Assembly: GCA_001931905.2 (NCBI GenBank)
Contig: MSJI02000583.1
Span: 1-29,110, forward strand
DNA length: 29,110 bases
Source of the DNA: Cladosporium sp. IMV 00045
Lineage: Eukaryota > Ascomycota > Dothideomycetes > Cladosporiales > Cladosporiaceae
Direction of reading: 5' to 3'
In this document: positions 9,765 through 19,190 of the stretch, piece by piece
Numbering within the stretch: the first letter of the stretch is position 1
Layout of the letters: the number at the start of each line of letters is the position of its first letter
Position numbers and translations under genes: made by a program
Notes under the pieces: generated by a model
What the model was told of the DNA's origin: nothing
What the model saw: the letters and a program-made list of their open reading frames with translations, nothing else
Database searches by the model: none

Positions 9765-10649
9765 TCAGGAAGCGCTGATGTCTATTCTTCTCAGCAGGGG
9801 TGCAGTCCGATGAAGAAGCACAATTTGCTCAGACATCATACCCGCTAGTGATCGCCCTATCATCTCAAGATCTGCCCGAGACGGTAGAGATCGCGGATCA
9901 TTTGGCGCATGTTTCGTTGAAACCCAGATCTTGAGGCTTTCAAGCTTGGCGGCGTCGTTCAAGAAGTGAGCAACATGCTTATGACGGTCTCCAAACATTC
10001 TCGACAGCGCGGAGTCTATGCTTGAAACAATCGTATTGTTATGGACGAGAGTCGGTGGGCCAAGCCTGGGCTTGATGTTGATTGTGATCTCCAGTTCTGT
10101 CAAGTCGGCGACGGGACACGGTGCGCGCTGCAGATAGGCGATGTGAAGGCTGTCACCTAACTTATTCCTCTTTGTGGAGTACTGAATTGCTGCAGAACGA
10201 TTTCCTTGCTTGGCCCTGAAATTGCGCACTTCAAGTGCTACGATCTTGCAGGTGTTGGCGAGGTTACCCAGGGACATTTGCAGTGTCGCTGGAATTCTCC
10301 TGCAGAGGCTGTAGTTCTTCCACACTGGGAAGCTGATGGCTCGAATTCTCTGGTTATTACCCTGGTCGAGTGCGAAACCGTAGATAATCAATCGAAGCTC
10401 CGGCGGGAGGCTGAGGAAGTTGATCTTGGACGAAGTGGTGGTCGAGTCGCTCTCGTCGGCGTCTTGGGTTTGCGGAGCCGAGTCAGGGAGAAGAGGCGTT
10501 GGGTCTTGATGGTGAAGAGCAGCTGCGGCAGGAGGCACTGATGCCGCGCCACTGCGTTGACCTGCAGTGCGTCTGCTGCTCTTACGGCCGGGCGTGCTGT
10601 CCTCTTGGTCGGTGGAGTGCTCGAGGCGGAGCTTCTTGCGCGGAGGCAT
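9765..10649 (-). CDS. F-box-like (LPxELRxxIY) protein, second paralog
   Basis: This is an intronless minus-strand gene of 294 residues. The start is taken at the ATG at 10649 (ACCAACATG, A at -3); the frame stays open upstream to about 10895 but without another ATG. The N-terminus is basic (MPPRKKLRLEH, then RKSSRR), a likely nuclear localisation signal, followed by an Ala/Ser/Thr-rich linker. FLSLPPELRLIIYGFAL at about residues 75-91 is the F-box-like motif. Further on, NLANTCKIVALEVR and QRAPCPVADLTELEITINI correspond to segments of the gene at 8633-9328, marking a diverged tandem pair. The C-terminal 40 residues are leucine/arginine-rich and unlike the paralog. Probable role is as an adaptor or substrate receptor; nothing in the sequence names the partner. 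Confidence 0.7.
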   Translation of the reverse strand: MPPRKKLRLEHSTDQEDSTPGRKSSRRTAGQRSGAASVPPAAAALHHQDPTPLLPDSAPQTQDADESDSTTTSSKINFLSLPPELRLIIYGFALDQGNNQRIRAISFPVWKNYSLCRRIPATLQMSLGNLANTCKIVALEVRNFRAKQGNRSAAIQYSTKRNKLGDSLHIAYLQRAPCPVADLTELEITINIKPRLGPPTLVHNNTIVSSIDSALSRMFGDRHKHVAHFLNDAAKLESLKIWVSTKHAPNDPRSLPSRADLEMIGRSLAGMMSEQIVLLHRTAPLLRRIDISAS

Positions 10650-11762
10650 GTTGGTTCCTTTGTTCTCTCGAGGATGGATGTTTTGCTCAAAGGGACGTCG
10701 AGTAGAAGAGTTCGTTGCCTTTCGAGTGTTGGCGGATGGCCGGTCGTGTGTCCTTGTATGTGGTGCTGTCACTTCCCGCTCGGTGCCTGGGGTGATGCTG
10801 AAGAGGAACTCGTCACTTTTGCGAAGCGTGGTGAGCGGTGGGAAGCTAGTTGCTGTCAGGGGCGAATCTGTGCCGCTTTCGTATGTGTTGCGCAAAGTGG
10901 ATATCGAGGAGGAAATCTTGTGACTCTCGCGGATGCTGACGAATTGCGTTTCGTGAGACTGTTGTTAGTGGCGCTGTGCCGCTTTGAAGTTCGGTGCTCG
11001 AAGCGACTTCCAGGCGGCGAGTTTGTCGCTTTTGTCGATGGTGATGGGGTCGGAGAAGATGTCGTGTTGGTGTGTCTTGTGTTGGTGTAGAAGAGCAAGG
11101 CAGCCAGCAGCGAGCGAGTTCGAAAGCGCCTCAGGCCACTTTCAAGTCATGTGAACATGCAAAACCCGGCACAGGCAGAAGCGCCCGGCAAATCCCTGGC
11201 AGCTCCGCGTAGAAGTGAAGTGAAGTGAAGTGAAGTCAAGTCAAGTCAACCCAACTTCCACCAAACAACCCACAAGCCCGAACGAATCGTACACCACCAT
11301 CAAGTTTTTCAAGAGAACATATATGTGAGAGTATGTCAGGCTCTGTGCGATTGATCATTACAAACGCTTCTTGCTATCGGAACCGTAATGAACTCACATA
11401 TGGTGGGTGGGGTATCTCAGAAAAAGAAAATAGAACAAGGCAGTAAGAAATCAGCCAGTCAGCCAGTCGATCAAAAAAGGAAAAGAGAAAAAGAAAGTGA
11501 AAAGCATCAGAAACATCCCAACGGCTCAGTCATGGCATGCATGCATCCTGAACCGCGTCCTTCCACCGACCACCCGAAAAATAAAAAAATAGATCCAGAA
11601 AATCCCTCTCCACCCTTCGTCCGGACCCGCCATGCCCTCTCCAGTTTCCCAGGTAAGATCGTACATGTACAAAAGAGAAGAAAGAAAAGTAAAAGAAAAT
11701 TGGCGCAGATCCGCCATGCAAATGACATGATGCATATGTTGTTGTGAGTACTCTCAACCCCT
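10650..11762. other. Intergenic between F-box-like gene and large disordered-protein gene
   Basis: This 1.1-kb gap is upstream of the minus-strand gene ending at 9765 and downstream of the minus-strand gene ending at 11763. Frames seen over 10557-11090 on the plus strand are mirrors of the neighbouring gene and its leader. The stretch 11388-11747 is A-rich and gives an artificial Lys/Ser-rich frame; it is probably the 3' untranslated region of the large gene. A pentamer repeat lies at 11212-11246. No independent gene is supported. Confidence 0.5.
11212..11246. repeat. GAAGT pentanucleotide microsatellite
   Basis: There are five perfect GAAGT units followed by two CAAGT variants, seven pentamers in 35 bases, about 560 bp upstream of the F-box-like ATG at 10649. 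It is probably length-polymorphic. Confidence 0.9.
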
Positions 11763-14700
11763 TCACCTAGCATGCACAGGCGATCTCCCCCTCGAAGGGA
11801 AAGAATCACTCACACCGCCAAGCGAAGCCCAAGCGGCAAGGACGTCGTCGCTCGCCGAGTTGCTGGATCCGACGCTGTTCATGCGCGTGCGCGAAGGGGT
11901 TTTGTCGCTTTTGTACGTCGCCTGGCTGAGAGTGTCGAGCTGGGCAGGCAGGGCGACTTTGCTCTGGCGGTGCTTGGAGCGGGAGTGCGAGCTGGAGACG
12001 CTTGGGGCGCGGAGGCTCCGCTGGTCGGCGGCGTCGTAGGCGTGCAGGGAGAGGTTGTCGTGGCTGGCGATTTCGACGGGGCGTAGGGTCTCGTGCCCGT
12101 TGGCTAGGGGGGTGGGGAAGGTGGGGGTTAAGGGGGAGGCTTGGGAGGTGCTGATGGATGGGCTGTCGAAGCGCATGTTGCTGGCTTGCGAGGCGCTTGT
12201 GCTCGCTGAGGTGGGGAATTTGAGGTCTGCTGTGTTTAAACCAACTTCGAAACTCGGACCGAGGAAAGCGGATAGACGCTCTGACCTGTCGCTGGGCGTA
12301 GGCGGCTCGTAGGATCGCTCAGGGTGTGGTCTCAGAGAAGCGATGGGTGGTTGGATGTGAAGCGCACCCGAGTCTGCACGCATACGGGTCTGGCGGTTCT
12401 TGTTCTGCTGGGGCTGGGGAAGAACGCTTTCGTCGGCGAAGTCGGGCATACGGCGCGGGCTACGGTTCGGAATGGGTGGCGTAGTCTCCTCTTCGGCAGT
12501 GCTGGGCAACACAGGAGCAAGCAAACCATTAGCTCGCGGTACACGGCGGCTTGCTCGTCGACTGGAGGCCTTGGGCGGCATAGGGAAAGCTGAGCTCTCG
12601 CCCAACGTATCGCCGCCGAGGAACTCGCGCATGTCTGCTTCGAGCTGCGCGATCTCATCGGCCTCGAGATCTTCGGCGCCACTGGCAGTGGCCTCGGATG
12701 GTGGCGCAGGCGACCTGCTCTTCGACTTGCTCGACTTGCTCTTCTGGCTTGGTGGCTGAGGAGTGTAAGTCCGCGGGAGTAGGAGATCTTCCATGGGAGC
12801 GGAGTCGTCTGGTGCGCTGCCTTGACGCTCACGGACGGGTGGGTCTGGGAATGGGAAGACCTCTTCCAGCGGTGTCTGGGACGCGAGGAACCGTTCAATC
12901 CTGAGTTGGTCATCGACGTCCTCTTCCCGGAGTGAGCTCAAGCAAGCAATACGCTCATGGTCACGGCGTGATTCAGGCGCGGTTGTATCGTCAGGGCGAG
13001 GACGGCCTCGTTCTTCTTTCGCTTTCAGCAATTTCTTAGCCGCTTCCTGTGCGTTCTTCTGTCTCGCTATCAAGTGATCTTGTTCTTGCTTGAGAGTCTG
13101 CCGAGCGGCTTCAGAGGTAGCCTCCTTCTGCATGGCAGCACGCTTTAGGCGCATCATTTCCAGCAACGCCATCTCTTCCTCGGTCACTGCCATCATGCGC
13201 GAGATGTCGGTGTTTTGGCTGGCAATGGTCTCACCTGCCACGCTGCCGTCAGACTCATACTTGGAAGAGGCCGGTCTGGGACGGCGCGCGCTGAGGCTCG
13301 GTTCACGGCCGATGAGTTTGCGAAGAGCCTCTGTGGTGTGTTCGACTGTGCTGTCTTGTGTCATACGTCGTGGCATGGGCATAGTAGGAATAGCTGGTGC
13401 ATCATTGCTCCAATGGATGGGAATACTTCCAGAGGTCTGAGTGGTCATCACGGATTCTCTCGTGTTTGATCGTTTGCTCATAAAACGCCTGGGCGCAATT
13501 GATGGTCTTTGGACACTGACCGGAGATGCCTCAATGACGTCCGCAGTGTAGTGACTAGAAGCACCAACGCTTTGGCGAATATTGACACCTTGATCGTCGT
13601 CATCTTCAGAATTATCGGACAGTGACAAAACACTCTCGCTGGCCAATTTATGTTGAGCAAGCCGCGAGTCTCCTTGCCTTGCGCTGCCGTTGTGACTTTG
13701 TGCACCTGACATGATGCTGTTGCCGTAAGACCATGCACTTGGTGCGTACGACTCTCCACTCGCCCGTTTGTTGCGAGGTGTCGCTTGTTTCGGACGATTT
13801 ACACGTGCATCACGCATCTCCTGCATCCGTTGCCGGGCCAATTCAATGGCCATGGCATTCTCTTCGACAAAGGCGTCTGATACGTTTTTGTCACGAGTGT
13901 GCGTCGGTCTACTCGGCTGTCGGCTAGCTCGATGGCTCTTTCGATCAGGCTTCGTCTGAGCCTTTGCAGCATCATTGTGGTGGTGTGCAGTATTTTGCTT
14001 GGGTGGCTCGGGAATCGATTGTTTGCGTGGCGGTTCCTCGTATGGACTGAATGTTGAAGGTAGCGCTTCGGTGGTTCCTTGATCGTCTTCATCAGAGCTG
14101 ATATCTACACCATCAAACCAGTTCGTAATTCCCTTTGGCGGACGCTTGATGTGCACTTTTGAAGAGTCGAACACATCGGTCTCGAAGATCTTGGGTCGTG
14201 TCACATGTTCTGCAGATGATGACCCGGGTGTCTCATTGTTGTTGCTGAATGAAGGTGAGCGAATTGCGGAGCCAGATGTCGAATTGACTGAGAGGGTAGA
14301 GCCATACTGAGAGGACTGCAGCACGCTCCGATTCGAAGAGTTGTTTCTCGGAAGGAAGTGACCGAATCTGGGAAATCTCGAGCCTTCCTTCTTACTTGCA
14401 GGCTTCTCGGGTTGATGCGATGGATGTTTGAGGGACGACTTCAACGGTCTCCCATTTGTTTCATCTCCATTCGAGGCAACCTTGGGTGAACCCTTGCGTA
14501 ATGCCATATCGCGGATGGCCGAATCGGAAGTCTGCTGTGAGATTGTCAAAGGTTGTCGTGAGGCGTCGTAGTGAGAGCGGAGGGTCGAGTCGGAAGGCGC
14601 ATGAGTGATGTGGTGGTGGTGAGGTTGAGGTTGATAATGATGGGGAGCGGTGTTCGATTGAGCGTGCATTGGGGGAGCCCACCCCCCACCGGGTGCAAGC

Positions 14701-15095
14701 ATGTCGTGCATTGAGGCATGGTTATTCTTGCTCTGCAGACTGGGCCAGGGTTTCAATCCTCCATTCGAACCCGGCGAGGTATCCATAGGCTGATGTTCTC
14801 GCGCAGCGTTTGCGCTCCACAGATCGCTGTTTGCGGTTCCCTTCTCTGAAACGGCGGACTGTCCAACAGGCTCTTGCGGGCTGTACGGGGCGGGAGGAGC
14901 AAGGCTGGTCCGCCGGTGTGGAATCCCCAGCATGCGTTCGGCTTTGGAGAGTGGGACTGCACCGCCGTGGGCGAGTTGAGCGGGCTCATCGTGTTTGGGG
15001 GGACCCGGCCTCATGTCTGTGGTGAATGGGACATCTTCGATATGGCCAGGGGCGGCGGAGGCCTTTTGGCCCGCCTCTCGCCGTCTGAAGCGCAT
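11763..15095 (-). CDS. Large disordered protein with central coiled coil, function unknown
   Basis: This is a single open frame of 1110 residues on the minus strand. I do not recognise a catalytic domain. Most of it is Ser/Pro/Arg-rich low-complexity sequence; a His-rich stretch (HHYQPQPHHHHITHA) lies near residue 155-170. The one clearly ordered part is a helical coiled coil at about 630-697, VTEEEMALLEMMRLKRAAM followed by a Lys/Gln/Glu-rich helix to KAKEERGRPR, a segment I associate with uncharacterised Pezizomycotina proteins. A second acidic helix, EIAQLEADMREFLGG, lies near 830-845. Many RxxS/SP sites suggest phosphorylation. The frame is open for 44 further codons upstream of the ATG (15096-15227) with coding-like residues (TPRVTEDVSPFLVLPRTT), so the true start may be in an upstream exon that I could not define. 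It may be a scaffold or cell-cortex factor, but this is a guess from composition. Confidence 0.78.
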   Translation of the reverse strand: MRFRRREAGQKASAAPGHIEDVPFTTDMRPGPPKHDEPAQLAHGGAVPLSKAERMLGIPHRRTSLAPPAPYSPQEPVGQSAVSEKGTANSDLWSANAAREHQPMDTSPGSNGGLKPWPSLQSKNNHASMHDMLAPGGGWAPPMHAQSNTAPHHYQPQPHHHHITHAPSDSTLRSHYDASRQPLTISQQTSDSAIRDMALRKGSPKVASNGDETNGRPLKSSLKHPSHQPEKPASKKEGSRFPRFGHFLPRNNSSNRSVLQSSQYGSTLSVNSTSGSAIRSPSFSNNNETPGSSSAEHVTRPKIFETDVFDSSKVHIKRPPKGITNWFDGVDISSDEDDQGTTEALPSTFSPYEEPPRKQSIPEPPKQNTAHHHNDAAKAQTKPDRKSHRASRQPSRPTHTRDKNVSDAFVEENAMAIELARQRMQEMRDARVNRPKQATPRNKRASGESYAPSAWSYGNSIMSGAQSHNGSARQGDSRLAQHKLASESVLSLSDNSEDDDDQGVNIRQSVGASSHYTADVIEASPVSVQRPSIAPRRFMSKRSNTRESVMTTQTSGSIPIHWSNDAPAIPTMPMPRRMTQDSTVEHTTEALRKLIGREPSLSARRPRPASSKYESDGSVAGETIASQNTDISRMMAVTEEEMALLEMMRLKRAAMQKEATSEAARQTLKQEQDHLIARQKNAQEAAKKLLKAKEERGRPRPDDTTAPESRRDHERIACLSSLREEDVDDQLRIERFLASQTPLEEVFPFPDPPVRERQGSAPDDSAPMEDLLLPRTYTPQPPSQKSKSSKSKSRSPAPPSEATASGAEDLEADEIAQLEADMREFLGGDTLGESSAFPMPPKASSRRASRRVPRANGLLAPVLPSTAEEETTPPIPNRSPRRMPDFADESVLPQPQQNKNRQTRMRADSGALHIQPPIASLRPHPERSYEPPTPSDRSERLSAFLGPSFEVGLNTADLKFPTSASTSASQASNMRFDSPSISTSQASPLTPTFPTPLANGHETLRPVEIASHDNLSLHAYDAADQRSLRAPSVSSSHSRSKHRQSKVALPAQLDTLSQATYKSDKTPSRTRMNSVGSSNSASDDVLAAWASLGGVSDSFPSRGRSPVHAR

Positions 15096-17834
15096 CGTTG
15101 TGCGCGGGAGGACGAGGAAGGGCGAGACGTCCTCCGTGACTCGCGGTGTGAAGAGGGCTTGCTTGCCAGTAGTCTCTTCCTGTTCCTGTTTGCTGTCGCC
15201 CGAGTGTTTCGGGTTGCGATGGTCGCATCAGCTGCGAGAGCCTGCGACACTCGCGCACAGCAGAAAGGGAGGGGAGGAAGAGGAGTGCGCTCCTCCGGCG
15301 ACGTCCTGTTCTTTTCACAGGCAAGACGTCACGGCGGCAGTAGTCAGTATTAATTATTGCGCGAGCCTGTCTCGCGGCTCATGGGCGATTAAAGGGAGGT
15401 GCAGGAGTAGCGTGCGCCGCAATGCACAGTCCCTGGCCCGCGGCGAGGTGGCGTGTGAACAAGTGCAGTCTGGCGCCCTGCAAGCGTGAACGCTTTAAGG
15501 CATGGGGAAAATGACCCTTGGACTAGGCATGTCTGGATGGTGGAAAAACGACTGCTGTTGCTCTCTTTTTCGCCCTCCCTTTAGGTGCCTACTATAGTTA
15601 AGGTAACGGTCGTTCGTCCGCGGCACTAATACCGGATGTCGGACGGGCCAGCCATTGATGCCTCGGATGCCGCCTCTAGTCGCTCCTCAGTCTTGGGTCC
15701 TGCCCTTAACGAGATTGACATATGGCAGATCACCTGTCGGAGGGGGATGCTGGACGTGAATCCTGCTTGTCTCTGCTGACCTGTCATGCCCGTTCTCCTC
15801 CAATAGAATGAATTGCGTGCCTTAACAGCCTGCAAGCCACCATCGTCGATCTGTTTACAGTGACGTTTTCCGTACTACCAGAGAACAAGAAAAAAGTTCC
15901 CTATTCTCAACAAGGACAGCCCTGACAGACCATTATTCATGACAGACCGATCGAGGTTCAAAACGTGGCGCGTGGGTTCCTTCACACTCGAAAGAGAGTT
16001 CCGCCATCCGCCGCCTCAGCCGCCGTGGCAGAGGCAAAACGATAGACAGAAAATCCAAGGCAAAACCCGGGATCAGGGCTGGTTAGGTAATACATAGCGC
16101 CCTACTTCTTCCCTCCAGTATAGTGTCTGTCAAGCCTATGCCGAAATTTCGAGTTGCTTTTCATATCCACCGGCCGTTGGTGTAAGAGATAACTCGCTAC
16201 GCCTCGACCGCCGTACGCGCCCCTCGATCGCCGCTAGGGTGTGCGATCAACGTGCCAACGCTCGTTCCGTGCATTGACCGGGGGTCCATCAGGGGTAAAA
16301 TATTAAGAAGGCGTGACAAGATCTGGAGAACTTGCGCGCGCGCTTGAGGGCTCTATAACAAGTATCCCAGTGATGATCATCCTTTGCTGTGGTGATTTTT
16401 CGTGATGCGATTAGCCCTTGGTCGTAGATCAGGCTTGTTGTTGATGAGCCTTGGGCGCTTTCTGGTTGCGCCTGTACGACGTACGAATCTCCGCAAACGT
16501 ACCGAGCACATGGTCCTGAATATCACGTAAGTCGAGGTTTGGTCATATCCCGTGTCTGCTTCCCACCGTCCTGGCTCATCGAAGAGTCCTGCCATCGCTT
16601 GTTGCTTGGTTAATATGCATGTCACAGCACCCATGGGGAAAGTGCTATCGTGTTTCGAGCTCACGCCAAGTTCTGCCGGGGAATCAGGAAACCGTAAGCT
16701 TTCGAACAAACCGTTGTATCAAAGTCGAAGCGCATTGATGTGTGCCAGTAGACTATCCTTATACCACTGACTTCATCCTGGGTCTGAGTGATGGTATGTG
16801 CAAGCGGTTGCAGGAGGTCAAAGTCGGACAGCCCGTGAATTTCCGATCGCTCGCGATTGGTTTCGAATCGCGAGCGGTGTCTTCCTGGTAACCGAGCACC
16901 CTCAACGCGACATCTCCCAGGGTTAAAGTTGACTGATCTATGGCGTACTAGATATACTCTGAATCTGCGACCAACAGCCAGAAATCTTTTCACCCATGAC
17001 CATTATGCTCGTATTCGCTCATTCTAAATGCATCTGCGTAGATCTACGGTCAGGACTCACGCGGTCATCGAAGAGCAACGACCAGTACCAGGTACATGAG
17101 GTTGGGTCAAGACTTTGGGGAGGATATGTATTCGACATAGTATCCCATATCGTATAACCCTAAGGGATGTCTGCAATCATACCATCCCTTGACCTCGAAT
17201 CAATCCCGCCCGCTGACTTCAGTAATTGATAGACATCGACATTCGAAACAAACTACGGTGTACTTGCCGTCATAGTATCATGGCTTGTGCAGTCGTTGAA
17301 GACGAACATGACGGAGTACGGAATCTAGCACTTGATCGTCGAACGCGCGACCTTCCCTGCAGTAGTTCATGCTGGAGGTTGAAAGCGTTGTCCTGCTTGT
17401 TGAACGATCTTGCATGTACAGAAACGACACACCTGTTCTGCAACGAACGGTGCGGAGTGCATTTGCAGAATCGTTCACGCCTGCTCTTGGAATTATCAAA
17501 CATGGAAACAAAACTTCTCGCGTCTGGACGTGAGCCTTTCGGTAGTAGTTCGACCGCGCCTTATCAGACGCCTTCAAATTGTCAATGCTCTGCTATTTGG
17601 AGATGGCCAGAGGCCGGATTCTACACGACAAATCGGCATGTCGAATAGCTTCAGTAATACAACACCTTCATTAATAAACAAGGACTGCCAGATTGCTTTC
17701 TCAGCTCTCACCGACAACGTGCTTCGCAACACCATGCTCTGCCACGCGATGTTTTTCGAAACGACACCCAGCATGAGAGCCACTACTCCAAAAAACCATC
17801 AAAACCCAACTCGGCATCTTAAAATCAACCCATC
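15096..17834. other. Long region without a convincing gene
   Basis: About 2.7 kb separates two minus-strand genes. The first 130 bp probably belong to the gene ending at 11763. Beyond that only short frames exist: minus 16377-16709 and 16661-16993 (110 codons each) and plus 17226-17648 (140 codons, no ATG at its start). None has a known motif. I looked for tRNA B-box signals and found none with pairing arms. An 11-bp perfect hairpin lies at 16848-16876 and a GC alternation at 16333-16344. It could hold promoter DNA, a non-coding RNA or a decayed element. Confidence 0.4.
16846..16878. repeat. Perfect 11-bp inverted repeat with 7-base loop
   Basis: CGCTCGCGATT at 16848-16858 pairs perfectly with AATCGCGAGCG at 16866-16876; a G-T and an A-T pair extend it to 13 pairs (16846-16878). 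The loop is GGTTTCG. By a rough count, an 11-bp stem with a short loop is expected about 0.1 times in a window of this size. It could be a dimeric protein site, an RNA hairpin, or a fragment of a mobile element. Confidence 0.65.
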
Positions 17835-18610
17835 TCAATCCCCCGACTTCCCCTCCCCCTCCCCACCCCCAAAATAAAACCCCTCCTCCCACTTCCAATA
17901 CCCCCTCTCATACCTCCACAGCCTCAACCCCAGCACCTCCCCCCAACACCCTTCCCACTCCCCCTGCACCTCCTCCATCGCCTTCGCCACAACAGCCTCC
18001 TCCTCAACCTTATTCATAATCGTATAATGCTATCTTGCCCATCCTGCTCGCTCAACCACTCCTCACCTTCCCTCTCATCATCCCTGAACGCCTCCAGCAA
18101 CTCCGCGTGAATCTCCCCCGCCTTAGCACCGCCTTGATGTCTCGGCACACTGATCGCGATCCCCTTCTTCATGCGGAACGGTTTCGCGGCGTGGATTGCG
18201 AATGGGCGCTCGCGCGCCGCGAGGTCCTGGAGGACGGGTTTTATGGTGCGCTGCAGTTTGCTGGCGGGCAGGGCGTGGAAGAGCGTGAGGTGCGCGCCGA
18301 GTTTGTTCAGGTGTCGCGGGAAGTAGCGGTTGCGGAGGTTGGTGAGGGTGGTTTGGTGGGAGGGGTTGGTGAGGAGGGTGAGGACGTAGACTTGTTCGGG
18401 TTTTGAGGATTGGGTTTTGGTTTTGGGGATGTGAGAGGGGGAGGGGGCGCGTTTGGGACGGGTGGTGGTGTTGTTGTTGTTGGTGTGGCGGTTGGGTTGG
18501 GGAGATTTGTTCTGTTCGTCCTTTGAGGCTGCGAATGTGCGCGATCCGCCTGTGTAGTTTTTGTCTTTCGCGATGGAAGACCAGAGTTGTTGGCCGTTGT
18601 TGGAGGCCAT
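17835..18610 (-). pseudogene. 2H phosphoesterase (2'-5' RNA ligase-like), frameshifted
   Basis: The minus-strand gene starts at the ATG at 18610 (MASNNGQQLWSSIAKDKNY); an in-frame ATG at 18685 would add 25 residues resembling a targeting peptide. A disordered Asn/Thr-rich linker is followed by the 2H fold: YVLTLLTNPSHQTTL, then the first catalytic motif HLTLF. This frame ends at a TGA at 18014-18016. The second motif HYTI and the conserved tail MNKVEEEA...GLRLWRYERGYWKW lie in another frame starting at 18029, directly after an in-frame TAG (18030-18032), and run to a stop at 17835. The break falls inside a few bases around 18030-18032 and corresponds to loss of one base (or one modulo three). 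No GT-AG intron gives the right phase. Family role: hydrolysis or ligation at 2',3'-cyclic phosphate or 2'-5' RNA ends. The rest is intact, so the lesion is recent or a sequence error. A gene model ending at 18014 would lack half the active site. Confidence 0.72.
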
Positions 18611-18685
18611 GTTTGCGATTCGGTGGCGGAACGGTGTTGATGATGATTTCAGATAGACGGAGTCTGTTGGGAGACGAGAAAACAT

Positions 18686-19190
18686 GCCCTTGCTATGTAT
18701 TGTTGTACGCTCAGCAACTTTTTTAAAAGCAAAACTTCTACTATCGTTTCGGGACGAAAGATGATGAAGTTGTATCGTACTACACTCGAGTGGTGACGTC
18801 GGTCAATGGTCAGGATTGATGATCGACAGGTACCAAAAAGTCCCTGCGCACGGCCTGGCCGATTGATTGATCTTAGAGAGATTTGTCGATCTAGATCCGG
18901 TATGGCTTTGGAATGCGATCTCTATTCAATAATTTCTTAGACATGCTGAAACGACCAGATGGATATCGTGTCGAGGAATGGATCCTAGCTGGCAATGATT
19001 GGTGCATCTGCCTGCGTCTCATCGCTTTGGTCGACTTGCACACCTTCAAGATCCAGCTTTGTAGAATAAAAATCATTCTCAATACCTATCCGATTCTGCC
19101 GAAAAGCATCATCACTTCATTGCCTCGTATTGACCTGACCCAAACACGACCCCCAAAATACACCACTACCACCCACCATCCCCAACACCC
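18686..19190. other. Intergenic, 2H gene promoter and transporter 3' end
   Basis: This 505-bp gap lies between two minus-strand genes. No gene is seen; a plus-strand frame entering from 18913 is the mirror of the transporter's last exon. The stretch near 19150-19200 is C-rich on the plus strand (G-rich in the transcript). Confidence 0.45.

Noticed and set aside
10557..11090. Plus-strand frames of 118-177 codons rich in Val, Leu and Cys
   Set aside because: They are antisense to the F-box-like gene at 9765-10649 and its open leader.
11388..11747. Lys/Ser-rich plus-strand open frame of 119 codons
   Set aside because: The translation reflects an A-rich stretch in the 3' region of the minus-strand gene ending at 11763; no motif and no codon structure of a gene.
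15945..15975. Possible tRNA B-box (GGTTCAAAAC)
   Set aside because: No pairing T-stem and no A-box or acceptor stem at the right distance. Similar GGTTCAACCC near 9520 fails for the same reasons.
17162..17190. 8-bp inverted repeat AAGGGATG / CATCCCTT
   Set aside because: Stems of this size with loops up to about 15 bases are expected roughly half a dozen times by chance in the window.
18032..18079. A 37-nt intron (GTGAGG to GATAG) to explain the 2H frame change
   Set aside because: It is shorter than any other intron here and splicing would not join the two frames: the downstream codons would be out of phase and stop soon after.
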